A stretch of 38,590 bases of DNA, taken from the NCBI GenBank assembly GCA_963205155.1, contig CAUJJY010000325.1, positions 1-38,590 on the forward strand, in the 5' to 3' direction. Below are positions 15,062 to 22,898 of this stretch, in pieces (within the stretch, counting starts at the first letter, position 1; each line of letters starts with the position of its first letter). A model generated the notes under the pieces. The model was not told where the DNA came from. It searched no databases and was given only the letters and a program-made list of their open reading frames with translations. The position numbers and the translations under genes are program-made. Source of the DNA: Candidatus Zixiibacteriota bacterium (GTDB taxonomy: Bacteria; Zixibacteria; MSB-5A5; CAIYYT01).

Positions 15062-15070
15062 TTATCCACA
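15062..15070 (+). promoter_or_regulatory. Perfect DnaA box
   Basis: TTATCCACA matches the DnaA box consensus exactly, on the plus strand. It is paired with the inverted box at 14972-14980 in a 167-base AT-rich spacer. Confidence 0.65.
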
Positions 15071-15092
15071 AAGGCACACTGTTACAGCTCGG

Positions 15093-15473
15093 TTAGAACT
15101 GTGGCTTCTTCTCTACGATCTTATTATCGGGTTTCTGTTCGAATTCTTTTAGGCCTTTCATCTGACAAGACCCGTGAAATATCGCGCCTTGCTCGATGAC
15201 GATGCTTTTTGTCACTAAGTCGCCAACTACCTTGGCTTTAGCCTGCATTTCGGTCTTTTCCGAAGAATGGATGTTTCCGACGACCGTTCCCGCAACCACG
15301 ACGATTTTGGCTTCGATGTCGGCTTCAACTTCACCGGTTGCCCCGATTGACACCGTCTCGTCCGATACGACTTTGCCCTTCACTTTTCCATCGACGCGAA
15401 GTGTGCCCTTGACTTCCATGGTGCCGGTGAAAACACTATCTTTTCCGATGATGGTGCTCAAATTCTCTGCCAT
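15093..15473 (-). CDS. Bactofilin
   Basis: The 126-residue protein is a bactofilin, a self-polymerising beta-helical cytoskeletal scaffold of the inner membrane face. The family pattern is GKDSVFTGTMEVKGTLRVDGKVKGKV, followed by coils such as VSIGATGEVEADIEAKIVVVAGTVVGNI. A short charged tail ends the protein (EFEQKPDNKIVEKKPQF). I chose the ATG at 15473 because AAAGGAG stands about 8 bases upstream and the bactofilin domain begins immediately. A longer reading frame would overlap the M23 gene. The M23 peptidase gene just upstream is the usual partner; together they localise peptidoglycan hydrolysis to shape the cell. Confidence 0.92.
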   Translation of the reverse strand: MAENLSTIIGKDSVFTGTMEVKGTLRVDGKVKGKVVSDETVSIGATGEVEADIEAKIVVVAGTVVGNIHSSEKTEMQAKAKVVGDLVTKSIVIEQGAIFHGSCQMKGLKEFEQKPDNKIVEKKPQF

Positions 15474-15486
15474 CGCATCTTCTCCT

Positions 15487-16311
15487 TTAATGAGATTGGG
15501 TATTATTGTCTTTGCCATAATAATCTTCCGGATCTACTGGTAGACCGTCAACGCGAACCTCGTAGTGAACATGCGGCGCCGTGCTGACGCCCGTGCTCCC
15601 CGACAGCGCAATCGCCTGTCCGTAGCGAACTAATTGCCCGGTCGTTACCAGTAATGTGTCATTGTGTCCATACATTGTTTCGACATTATTCAAATGTTTC
15701 AGCACTACCTTCCAGCCAAAAGAGTCATCCCATCCGGCAAAAGCCACTTCGCCATCCGCCGTTGCAATCACGCGCGTTCCCTTCTTGACAGCCAGGTCAA
15801 TGCCGAGATGCCGCGTCTTGGGATTATCCGCCGTTGGCCGAAACGTTCGCGAGACAAATCCCTGTACCGGCAGCCCCTTTGGCGTGCCAACAGGTCCTTG
15901 GAAAGTATCTGCCTGCTCTGTTATCAGAGCCGGTTCCTTTGAAACTGCCGTCGACTCGGCGGAAGAGAGAACCTCCACCGGCGTCTCCATTCCATATTGT
16001 GCCAAGTCGATTCCCGCCAGAGTCGCAACTTGACCAAGCATACTGCGGTAAGCCTGCAAATTGTTCTCGAGAAGCACTATCTTGGAATTCAGGCGGCGTA
16101 GTTCCTCGTTTTCCTGAACTAATTCCTCCCGCTCATTTGAATGGACAACCAATCGCGCATATGTAAACGTGCCGACGATCGACACAATTATCAGCAATCC
16201 AACGACTCCAATGATAACATAATAGAGAAGTCGTGAAAATTTGATCGTCACCGGCTGCTTGCCGGTTTCGAATATCAGCATCAAGGTGATTTGCTGCCCG
16301 AGACTTGACAT
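15487..16311 (-). CDS. M23 family (LytM) metallopeptidase, membrane-anchored
   Basis: A 274-residue protein. One transmembrane helix (LYYVIIGVVGLLIIVSIVGTF, about 30-50) is followed by a coiled coil (NEREELVQENEELRRLNSKIVLLENNL). A C-terminal peptidase domain starts near 150. The zinc ligands are visible as HLGIDLAV (H-x3-D) and PHVHYEV (H-x-H), so the enzyme should be active on peptidoglycan cross-links. Order and anchor match the periplasmic hydrolases that work with bactofilins. It directly follows parB (stop and start adjacent) and precedes bactofilin by 13 bases, so it is probably part of a parA-parB-M23-bactofilin operon. Confidence 0.93.
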   Translation of the reverse strand: MSSLGQQITLMLIFETGKQPVTIKFSRLLYYVIIGVVGLLIIVSIVGTFTYARLVVHSNEREELVQENEELRRLNSKIVLLENNLQAYRSMLGQVATLAGIDLAQYGMETPVEVLSSAESTAVSKEPALITEQADTFQGPVGTPKGLPVQGFVSRTFRPTADNPKTRHLGIDLAVKKGTRVIATADGEVAFAGWDDSFGWKVVLKHLNNVETMYGHNDTLLVTTGQLVRYGQAIALSGSTGVSTAPHVHYEVRVDGLPVDPEDYYGKDNNTQSH

Positions 16312-17196
16312 TTATAGTTCTACCCCCAACAACTCCAGAATGCGCGTTAAATCCGAATCTCCATAGAATTGTATCGAAATTTTCCCGCGTTTGAGCCCGC
16401 GCTGTATCGTCACTGCCGTCCCCAACCTCCGTTTAAGCGCCGTCTCGGCCTGTGAAATCTCAACCGGACGAGTCTTCAGCTTCAAACTCCGGCCGCGCTT
16501 CTTGCGCTGTCCGCCGTAGATAATCTCCTCAATCGCCCGTACCGTAAGGTCCTCGGCAATAATCTTGCGCGCTAACTCCAATTGCTCTTTTTCGTTTTCC
16601 AGCGCCAGTATTGCCCGCGCGTGGCCCTCCTTCAATTGGCCGGCAGCAATCTTCTCCTTAACCTCTGGTGGCAGATTCAGAAGCCGCAGCGTATTGGCAA
16701 CCGACGATCGGTCTTTGCCGACTCGCGTCGACAACTCTGATTGCGTCAGATTGAATTCATTCACCAGTCGCTGGTACCCCTCAGCCAGTTCGAGTGGATT
16801 GAGATCGTCGCGCTGCAAGTTCTCCACAATCGATATCTCAAGCATGTCGCGGTCGCTCAAATCTTCGACCACCCGCGCCGGCACCTCCGCCAATCCCAAT
16901 CTCTCCGCCGCACGGTAACGTCGTTCACCGGCGACAATTTGGAACTTGCCGTTGATCTGGCGAACCAGAATCGGCTGCAGTACGCCTTTTTGAGCGATGG
17001 AATCCGCCAGTTGACTCAACTTTTCTTCAGCGAAAAACTTTCTCGGCTGATTCGGGTTGGCGATCAACTGGTCCAGCGCCACCATCAGAAATCTATCGCC
17101 ATGCTCCGGCTCGACTGTGACTTCCGCCACTACTGGAGCTGTCGGTATCGTGGGGATCAAAGCCGACAAGCCTTTTCCAAGTGCCGGTTTCTTCAT
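16312..17196 (-). CDS. parB: Chromosome partitioning protein ParB
   Basis: The 294-residue ParB/Spo0J has the N-terminal MKKPALGKGLSALIP that recruits ParA, then the CTP-binding ParB domain (NPNQPRKFF, GVLQPILVR, VAGERRYRAAERLG, IVENLQRDDLNPLE). A helix-turn-helix follows (LTQSELSTRVGKDRSSVANTLRLLNLP), and then a C-terminal dimerisation part. It loads on parS and spreads as a CTP-dependent clamp. Matching parS palindromes are at 18671 and 20582. Its ATG overlaps the parA stop by 4 bases. Confidence 0.97.
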   Translation of the reverse strand: MKKPALGKGLSALIPTIPTAPVVAEVTVEPEHGDRFLMVALDQLIANPNQPRKFFAEEKLSQLADSIAQKGVLQPILVRQINGKFQIVAGERRYRAAERLGLAEVPARVVEDLSDRDMLEISIVENLQRDDLNPLELAEGYQRLVNEFNLTQSELSTRVGKDRSSVANTLRLLNLPPEVKEKIAAGQLKEGHARAILALENEKEQLELARKIIAEDLTVRAIEEIIYGGQRKKRGRSLKLKTRPVEISQAETALKRRLGTAVTIQRGLKRGKISIQFYGDSDLTRILELLGVEL

Positions 17197-17951
17197 ATCC
17201 GTAAAACCTCCTCCGTCAGCGAGATATAATTTTCCGCACCGGTCGAACCGATATCATAGAGGATAATCGGTTTGCCGAATGAGGGAGCCTCGCCCAGGCG
17301 GACATTGCGGTTAATTATCGTAGTGAAAACTTTGTCTTTGAAATGATTGCGCGTTTCTTCCATCACCTGCCGCGCCAAATTCAAACGCGGATCGAACATG
17401 GTGATCAGAATCCCCCCGATCGTCAGCTTCTGGTTCAGGCTCTGTTGCACCAGTCCAATCGTATTGATCAACTGGCTCAAGCCCTCCAGCGCATAATACT
17501 CCGCTTGAATCGGAATCAACAAGTGGTCGGCCGCCACCAGCGCATTTAATGTAAGGAGTCCTAATGATGGGGGACAGTCGATAACAATGTAGTCATAGTA
17601 GTCCCTGATTGTCGCCAGCTTGTCGCGCAGAATCGTCTCACGATTGTTGCGCTCCACCATCTCCAGTTCCGCGGCCACCAAATTGATGTTGGCGGGAATG
17701 ATGTCCAGATACTTAATGTTGGTCTTAAGCACGACCTCTTCGACGCTCTTGCTGTCGCTCAACATATCATAGACCGACACAGCCAGATTCCGCTTGTCGA
17801 TCCCCATTCCCGAGGTTGCATTCGACTGCGGGTCGAGATCAACGAGTAGTGTTGATTTTTCAGCGATGGCAATGCAGGCGGAAAGATTGATGGCGGTGGT
17901 GGTCTTGCCCACTCCACCCTTTTGATTAACTACTGCGAATATCTTGGCCAG
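17193..17951 (-). CDS. parA: Chromosome partitioning ATPase ParA (Soj), CTG start
   Basis: A deviant Walker ATPase that drives origin segregation with ParB. Walker A reads VVNQKGGVGKTTTAIN, Walker A' LLVDLDPQSNATSGMG, and Walker B YIVIDCPPSLGLLTLNAL. A reading frame opened at the first ATG/GTG/TTG would begin at the second G of GVGKTT (17912) and lose the N-terminal strand and half of Walker A. The only upstream start in frame with a ribosome binding site is CTG at 17951, with AGGAGGG 4 bases before it. It gives a 252-residue protein starting (M)AKIFAVVNQKGG, the normal Soj length and N-terminus. I therefore call CTG as the start; this is inferred. Confidence 0.93.
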   Translation of the reverse strand: MAKIFAVVNQKGGVGKTTTAINLSACIAIAEKSTLLVDLDPQSNATSGMGIDKRNLAVSVYDMLSDSKSVEEVVLKTNIKYLDIIPANINLVAAELEMVERNNRETILRDKLATIRDYYDYIVIDCPPSLGLLTLNALVAADHLLIPIQAEYYALEGLSQLINTIGLVQQSLNQKLTIGGILITMFDPRLNLARQVMEETRNHFKDKVFTTIINRNVRLGEAPSFGKPIILYDIGSTGAENYISLTEEVLRI

Positions 17952-18044
17952 AAATCCCTCCTGATTGCGCGAATCCGTTCGTGTCGCTAATCTATGATTC
18001 CGCCGACATTTCGCAATAAAAACTTCTGCAGATATTGTATTTAG

Positions 18045-18665
18045 TTAGCTTTTCTTCAGAATCAGGAGATTTGAAACGCGCCCCGCGGATGAACTTTGAT
18101 ATTGCCGGGCCAACTCATAGCTGTATCCCAGCAGTTCGAGAGTATTCTGTTCGCTGCCGATCCTCGGCAGAATCAACCTGCCGCCAGGCTTCAAATGCGG
18201 CAGCGCCAGCTTTGCAATCAGCTCCAGCAACCCAAAAGCCTTGGCAATGGCGTAGTCACACCCGATCGGAGGGATCTTCTCAACACGCTCAGAAACAAAC
18301 CTGCATTCGAGCATGCCCAATTTTCTCGCCGCATTCTTTTGAAACTCAATTTTACGTTGATTCGAGTCCACCGTAACAATCCGCAAATCTGGGCGGACGA
18401 TCTTGTGAATGATCCATGGGAATCCCGCCCCCGATCCGATATCCAGCACCAAAGACTCATTGGCATAGCCTATCAACGGAATCATCGCCAGTGAATCGTA
18501 AATCAGCTCATTCACCGCTGCTTCGGTCTTATTTCGCGATACGAGATTGACATGGAGATTGACTTCGAGAAGATACTCACGAAATGAGGCGATTTTGGAC
18601 TCAATTTCAGCGCGGTTTTGCGAGTAAGAGCCTAATAAGGCAAGGTACGAGCTCTGGTCATCCAT
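18045..18665 (-). CDS. rsmG: 16S rRNA (guanine-527-N7)-methyltransferase RsmG (GidB)
   Basis: A 206-residue SAM-dependent methyltransferase that makes m7G527 in 16S rRNA. Motifs are VNLVSRNKTEAAVNELIYDSL, the SAM loop VLDIGSGAGFPWIIHKI, VTVDSNQRKIEF, and FVSERVEKIPP with CDYAIAKAFG. Family members usually have SGAGFPG; here it is GFPW, a small variation. The ATG at 18665 shares one base with the mnmG stop (TGATG). A TTG one codon earlier is the alternative. It lies between mnmG and parA as in most bacteria. Confidence 0.95.
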   Translation of the reverse strand: MDDQSSYLALLGSYSQNRAEIESKIASFREYLLEVNLHVNLVSRNKTEAAVNELIYDSLAMIPLIGYANESLVLDIGSGAGFPWIIHKIVRPDLRIVTVDSNQRKIEFQKNAARKLGMLECRFVSERVEKIPPIGCDYAIAKAFGLLELIAKLALPHLKPGGRLILPRIGSEQNTLELLGYSYELARQYQSSSAGRVSNLLILKKS

Positions 18666-20524
18666 CAATTTGTTTCACGTGAAACACTGCTGCTGTAGTG
18701 ACGCTTTAAGTGAATCATCAACACAGTGATATCGGAGAATGTGATGCCGTTTAATCGCGATGCTTGCCCCAAATTAATCGGGCGATATTGCTGCAAAACC
18801 GCAATCGCCTCCTTCTTCAGCCCGGAAAGTACACCAAGATCAAAATCATCGGGTATCTTCCGCGATTCTAACTGCCGAAACCGATCAATCTCGCGCAATT
18901 GCTTCTCCATGTAGCCCGCGTACTTTATTAGAATCTCCAACCGCTCACCAAGCCGCTCCGGAAACAGAGCACACTCCTCGTCCACAGTCGCGAGATGTCT
19001 ATAAGTCACCCCTGGCCGCTTCAGAAGTACACCCATCGGCAGCTTGTCACCGTTGGCATCCGGATCTACCAGCGAAGCCATTATCGAAGTTTTATGCAAC
19101 CGCTTATGCTCCGAATCCAGTTGTTCACGGTCGCTCACATATCGCTCCATCATCTGGTCCGTTACTAATCCGAAACTGCGACCAATCTCAATCAGCCGAT
19201 CATAGGCGTTATCTTCACGCAACGCTAAGCGGTACTCTGCCCGGGAAGTGAACATCCGGTAGGGCTCCATCGGAACCCTTGTGACCAAATCATCAATCAT
19301 AACACCGATATACGCTTGTGCGCGATCGATCACGACTTGCGGACGATTATTCAGCTTTGTTACCGCGTTGATTCCGGCCAGTAATCCCTGCGCAGCCGCC
19401 TCTTCGTATCCCGAGGTTCCGTTGATCTGCCCGCAGAAATAGAGATTGGCCACCAAACGTGTCTCAAGCGTCGGCTTTATTTGAAATGCCGGGAAGAAAT
19501 CATACTCAATTGCATACCCCGGCCGTTTCATGACAACGTTTTCCAATCCCGGTATCGAATGAAGAATGTCATTCTGCACATCTGCCGGCAGGGAAGTCGA
19601 CAATCCATTTATATAAATCTCTGTCGTGTCAAGTCCTTCCGGTTCAATGAAGAGCTGATGCCGATCTTTGTCACGGAAGCGATGTATCTTATCCTCAATT
19701 GACGGACAATACCGCGGCCCAATCCCTTGAATATTACCGGAAAACATCGCCGAGCGGTGAATATTGGCTTCAACAATCCTGTGAGTTTCAGCGCTAGTAT
19801 ATGTAATGTGGCAATGAACTCTATTCGTTACGCCGGTGGTCGTCCTCAATGAGAACGGAAGAAAATCGTCATCCCCGGGTTGTGACTCCATCTTGGAATA
19901 GTCAATCGTCTCGCCCTCCAACCGTGGTGGCGTCCCCGTCTTGAGTCTTCCCGGCTTAAATCCCAGTACTTGGAGCGACTCCGACAGATGCAGCGAAGGC
20001 GCCTCGTTTACGCGCCCGGCAGGAGTCTGTTCTTCACCGATGTGGATAAGTCCATTTAGGAATGTGCCTGATGCCAGTACACACGCTTTACCGGAAATCT
20101 CTCGACCATCTTGCAGAATAACATGGCTGAACTTGTTGTCCTCACAGCCGATACCGACAACCATACCTTCAACTAGTGTGAGATATTCTATTCCGGCAAG
20201 TAATTCTTGCGCGAACTCGCGATACAACTTGCGGTCACACTGCGCTCTCGACGACCAGACTGCTGGACCCTTGCTCTTGTTCAAAGTCCGAAAGTGAATC
20301 CCCGTGCGGTCTGTTATGTATCCCATCAACCCGCCAAGCGCATCAATCTCCCGGACAAGTTGCCCCTTACCGACTCCGCCGATCGCCGGATTGCACGACA
20401 TCTCGCCGACCTTTGCCAGGTCTCCGCTGATCAAGGCAGTAGTAGCACCCATTCGCGCCGCCGCAGCTGCAGCCTCGATGCCGGCGTGTCCGCCTCCTAT
20501 GACTATGACTTGAAAATCTCTCAT
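18665..20524 (-). CDS. mnmG: tRNA uridine-34 modification enzyme MnmG (GidA)
   Basis: The 619-residue FAD enzyme works with MnmE to add carboxymethylaminomethyl to U34 of tRNAs. It shows the FAD dinucleotide motif VIVIGGGHAGIEAAAAAARMG, the GidA signatures SCNPAIGGVGKGQLVREIDALGG and GTPPRLEGETIDYS, the GQINGTSGYEEAAAQGL segment, and the C-terminal MnmE-binding helices. Length is normal. The last residues SVSRETN are encoded by an intact parS site. Its start is ATG without a Shine-Dalgarno. A promoter (20536-20564) would begin transcription about 5 bases upstream of the ATG. Confidence 0.97.
   Translation of the reverse strand: MRDFQVIVIGGGHAGIEAAAAAARMGATTALISGDLAKVGEMSCNPAIGGVGKGQLVREIDALGGLMGYITDRTGIHFRTLNKSKGPAVWSSRAQCDRKLYREFAQELLAGIEYLTLVEGMVVGIGCEDNKFSHVILQDGREISGKACVLASGTFLNGLIHIGEEQTPAGRVNEAPSLHLSESLQVLGFKPGRLKTGTPPRLEGETIDYSKMESQPGDDDFLPFSLRTTTGVTNRVHCHITYTSAETHRIVEANIHRSAMFSGNIQGIGPRYCPSIEDKIHRFRDKDRHQLFIEPEGLDTTEIYINGLSTSLPADVQNDILHSIPGLENVVMKRPGYAIEYDFFPAFQIKPTLETRLVANLYFCGQINGTSGYEEAAAQGLLAGINAVTKLNNRPQVVIDRAQAYIGVMIDDLVTRVPMEPYRMFTSRAEYRLALREDNAYDRLIEIGRSFGLVTDQMMERYVSDREQLDSEHKRLHKTSIMASLVDPDANGDKLPMGVLLKRPGVTYRHLATVDEECALFPERLGERLEILIKYAGYMEKQLREIDRFRQLESRKIPDDFDLGVLSGLKKEAIAVLQQYRPINLGQASRLNGITFSDITVLMIHLKRHYSSSVSRETN
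18671..18686. promoter_or_regulatory. parS site 1 (perfect)
   Basis: TGTTTCACGTGAAACA is the canonical 16-base ParB binding palindrome without mismatch. It lies inside the 3' end of mnmG, where it encodes V-S-R-E-T. Confidence 0.95.
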
Positions 20525-20535
20525 GGTAGTTGGAG

Positions 20536-20564
20536 ATGATACGTGCCTAACCGCTCAAAATCAA
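20536..20564 (-). promoter_or_regulatory. Predicted mnmG promoter
   Basis: On the minus strand TTGATT, a 17-base spacer and TATCAT (5 of 6) end 12 bases before the mnmG ATG. The 5' leader would be only about 5 bases, and no Shine-Dalgarno is present. Confidence 0.5.
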
Positions 20565-20581
20565 GTGCGATCCTCAACCAC

Positions 20582-20597
20582 CGTTTCACGTGAAACG
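20582..20597. promoter_or_regulatory. parS site 2
   Basis: CGTTTCACGTGAAACG keeps the whole 14-base parS core and differs from the consensus only at the two outermost, still complementary, bases. It lies just upstream of the predicted mnmG promoter. Confidence 0.85.
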
Positions 20598-20635
20598 ACC
20601 ATCCCAATTGGACTGTCAAAAGAATCTCCGCGAGT

Positions 20636-20720
20636 GTCATCCTGAGCGAAGCGAAGGATCTGCTCTCTTTGTTACTGATCAACTTACAGATTTTTCGCCT
20701 GCACAGCAGTTCACAATGAC
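20636..20720. repeat. MITE-like palindromic repeat (GTCATCCTGAGCGAAGCGAAGGATC type)
   Basis: The element starts GTCATCCTGAGCGAAGCGAA and ends CAGCAGTTCACAATGAC, so GTCAT/ATGAC form its termini with a degenerate inner inverted repeat. Sequences of this kind are widespread in intergenic regions of environmental bacteria. Translation of the minus strand gives the spurious SRSFASLRMT peptide often seen in databases. It is part of the 454-base spacer 20525-20978. That spacer also contains parS site 2, a 20791-20813 inverted repeat and a strong promoter, but no gene. Confidence 0.65.
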
Positions 20721-20790
20721 AAAGTCGGAGTTCTTTAACCGCGCCCATTGCAAATAGATCTCAAGCTTCTGTGTATATTCGACTTTTCAG

Positions 20791-20813
20791 TATACAACCA
20801 AATCAGTTGTATA
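20791..20813. promoter_or_regulatory. Inverted repeat upstream of a strong promoter
   Basis: TATACAAC and GTTGTATA form a perfect 8-base inverted repeat with a 7-base centre. It ends 50 bases before the -35 of the 20864 promoter. It could bind a dimeric regulator or be a hairpin; there is no T-run. Confidence 0.4.
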
Positions 20814-20863
20814 TAATAACTTAAGTTCAATAGCTTTCTTCTGTACTCTGCCATCACTGCCCC

Positions 20864-20892
20864 TTGACAAATTCCGGCCGGTAACCTATAAT
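20864..20892 (+). promoter_or_regulatory. Consensus sigma-70 promoter
   Basis: TTGACA (20864-20869), a 17-base spacer and TATAAT (20887-20892) match the sigma-70 consensus at all 12 positions. The mRNA would start near 20899 and carry a leader of about 95 bases before the ATG at 20994. Confidence 0.85.
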
Positions 20893-20993
20893 GGATATTA
20901 TACTACACAATCTTACGGGGATGACTTTGGCCTGCGATCGGGCATACTCACAGCTCGTTCGCAATTGCTAACTGACAAGTGGAGCCTGTTTCG

Positions 20994-22856
20994 ATGACTT
21001 ACTCAAGACAATCTGCGTTGGCGATTGCGCTTACAATCAGCGCCGCACTAATCATCTTTGGCACGGCAAATGCCGGAAGTTTCTCCGGTCATGTCTATGA
21101 CGCCGATACCGGCTGGCCAATCCCTTGTGCGGAAGTGATCATCGGTAACAACTTCATATCCAATGCAACCATCGTTGCTACTGACTCCGCCGGGTACTAT
21201 TTGTCGCCAACCCTCGCTGACCTGACCGACTATACCTTGCTTGCGTCGTCTCCCGGTTATGAGTCGATTACACTGCTGATGCAGACCCCCCATGCCGGTG
21301 CAGACCTCTACTTGAGCAAACCGGATTCTGGATTTCTCGCGGAAACACTAAATCAGGGATTGGCGCTCTACCAACTTAATGATGGTGCAAGTCAACGGGC
21401 AGGAGGAGAGGTTGTCGAATTCGACTTTCCCAACATCGACGCCGACAATGCCTTGATTGATTCGTTGCTCTCTTCAATCGGGACTGACTCCGACCCGACA
21501 GAGGTTGATTCCATCATCTGGATCAAATGCTCGCTGGTCTGGGAATGGCTGCAGACCAATGCCCGATACATCAACTCCTATCCCGGCGACCCCGTGGTTC
21601 AGGCAGCCTGGAACTTCATGATGAACTATGATGACGGTTATCCTTCAATCGAAGCAATCGCCGCAACCTACATCAACTATGGTTTCATCGTCTGGGGTAC
21701 TTGCATGAGTCGCGCCCACATTCTTACCACAATGCTCTACAAAGTCGGACTCTCGCGTGACCGCGTAGCCATCGCCGAAACCCGCTGGCAACTGCGTTAC
21801 AGTCAGCATATGTACTCGGTGATCTGGCTCGCACACCGTTGGTTGTATCTGGATCCGTCATCGATCGGAGCTACATTCCCGCCATTCAATGAATTCCGGT
21901 CAGTGCCCACAGGGTCTTCTGGTTACATGGACTATTGTCATCCCTATGAGTTGATGTTGATTCCCGGTTCGAACATATCGGCCGTTCCCGATATCATGAA
22001 CCGCGAGCGCAACTCCGACAACGCTGTCATCGTCGCTCCTCCGCAAGGCACACACGTGATTACTGAAAACGTGACTGTTACCGGCGTTTCGGGAAATCCG
22101 ATCATCACGGAGGTCACCCTCAACGGAACCGCGATTCCAATTACTGACGGCTTCTTCACCGGAACCGCCTCCTTATCAATCGGCACCAATCTGATCATCG
22201 TGGAGGTCAAGGACAATGGCGTCCCGTTCCGCGACACAGTAACTGTCTTCAGGACAAAACCCGATTGCGATGGCGATGGCACTGTCGATCTTGATGATAA
22301 CTGTCCCACCATCGCCAACCCGGATCAGCCCGACGAGAATGGCGACGGCGTCGGCGATCACTGCGATGGCAATATCTATTGCTATCAGAATTTTCCCCCA
22401 TCCGGTCTTCGCAGCGTGCCATACTTCTACCAGATGACCTCCGTCGGAGGAACACCACCCTTGAACTGGACTCACGTCAGCGGCAATTTGCCGCCCGGCT
22501 GCAAGTTTAATGGCGGCGCGCTCGGAACCATCACCGGCACGCCCAGCCAGGCCGGTGATTACAATTTCGCGGTTGCTGTTTTCGATTCCCACATTCCCCC
22601 TAAGTCAGACACTGTCAATCTTGCCATCACAATTAACAACCCGCCGTTCACTTGTGGCGATGCCGATGGCTCAACTACGGTCACGATCTCCGACGCCGTC
22701 TATTTGATCAATTACATTTTCTCTGGCGGTCCAGCACCAAACCCATTGCTCGCCGGTGATGCCGACTGCAGTGCTGCTGTTACGATTTCCGACGCCGTGT
22801 ATTTGATCAACTACATCTTTGGGGGCGGACCAGTGCCATGTGCGGCATGTCCGTAG
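20994..22856 (+). CDS. Secreted multidomain transglutaminase-like/dockerin protein
   Basis: A 620-residue exported protein with a signal peptide ending near FGTANA (residue 27). Domains in order: a carboxypeptidase-regulatory-like (CnaB/peptidase-associated) beta-sandwich (about 28-100); a transglutaminase-like domain with Cys237 in GTCMSRAH, His272 in QHMYSVIWLAHRW and Asp287 in LYLDPS; a beta domain (about 345-415) of the Ig-like type; thrombospondin type 3-like calcium repeats (DCDGDGTVDLDDNCPTIANP, then DENGDGVGDHCDG); a putative-Ig domain (GTPPLNWTHVSGNLPPG, about 470-550); and two dockerin-like repeats ending SDAVYLINYIFxGG. The Cys-His-Asp triad looks complete, so peptidase or cross-linking activity is possible. 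ATG 20994 has GGAG 9 bases upstream and a consensus promoter. Substrate unknown. Confidence 0.85.
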   Translation: MTYSRQSALAIALTISAALIIFGTANAGSFSGHVYDADTGWPIPCAEVIIGNNFISNATIVATDSAGYYLSPTLADLTDYTLLASSPGYESITLLMQTPHAGADLYLSKPDSGFLAETLNQGLALYQLNDGASQRAGGEVVEFDFPNIDADNALIDSLLSSIGTDSDPTEVDSIIWIKCSLVWEWLQTNARYINSYPGDPVVQAAWNFMMNYDDGYPSIEAIAATYINYGFIVWGTCMSRAHILTTMLYKVGLSRDRVAIAETRWQLRYSQHMYSVIWLAHRWLYLDPSSIGATFPPFNEFRSVPTGSSGYMDYCHPYELMLIPGSNISAVPDIMNRERNSDNAVIVAPPQGTHVITENVTVTGVSGNPIITEVTLNGTAIPITDGFFTGTASLSIGTNLIIVEVKDNGVPFRDTVTVFRTKPDCDGDGTVDLDDNCPTIANPDQPDENGDGVGDHCDGNIYCYQNFPPSGLRSVPYFYQMTSVGGTPPLNWTHVSGNLPPGCKFNGGALGTITGTPSQAGDYNFAVAVFDSHIPPKSDTVNLAITINNPPFTCGDADGSTTVTISDAVYLINYIFSGGPAPNPLLAGDADCSAAVTISDAVYLINYIFGGGPVPCAACP

Positions 22857-22898
22857 GAAGGCGGACGAATCGGGTGGGAGATTATGAAATGGTGCGGG

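Noticed and set aside
20521..20748. Minus-strand open frame with SRSFASLRMT in front of mnmG.
   Set aside because: It is a translation of the GTCATCCTGAGCG-type repeat and the parS region, with no ribosome binding site or domain.
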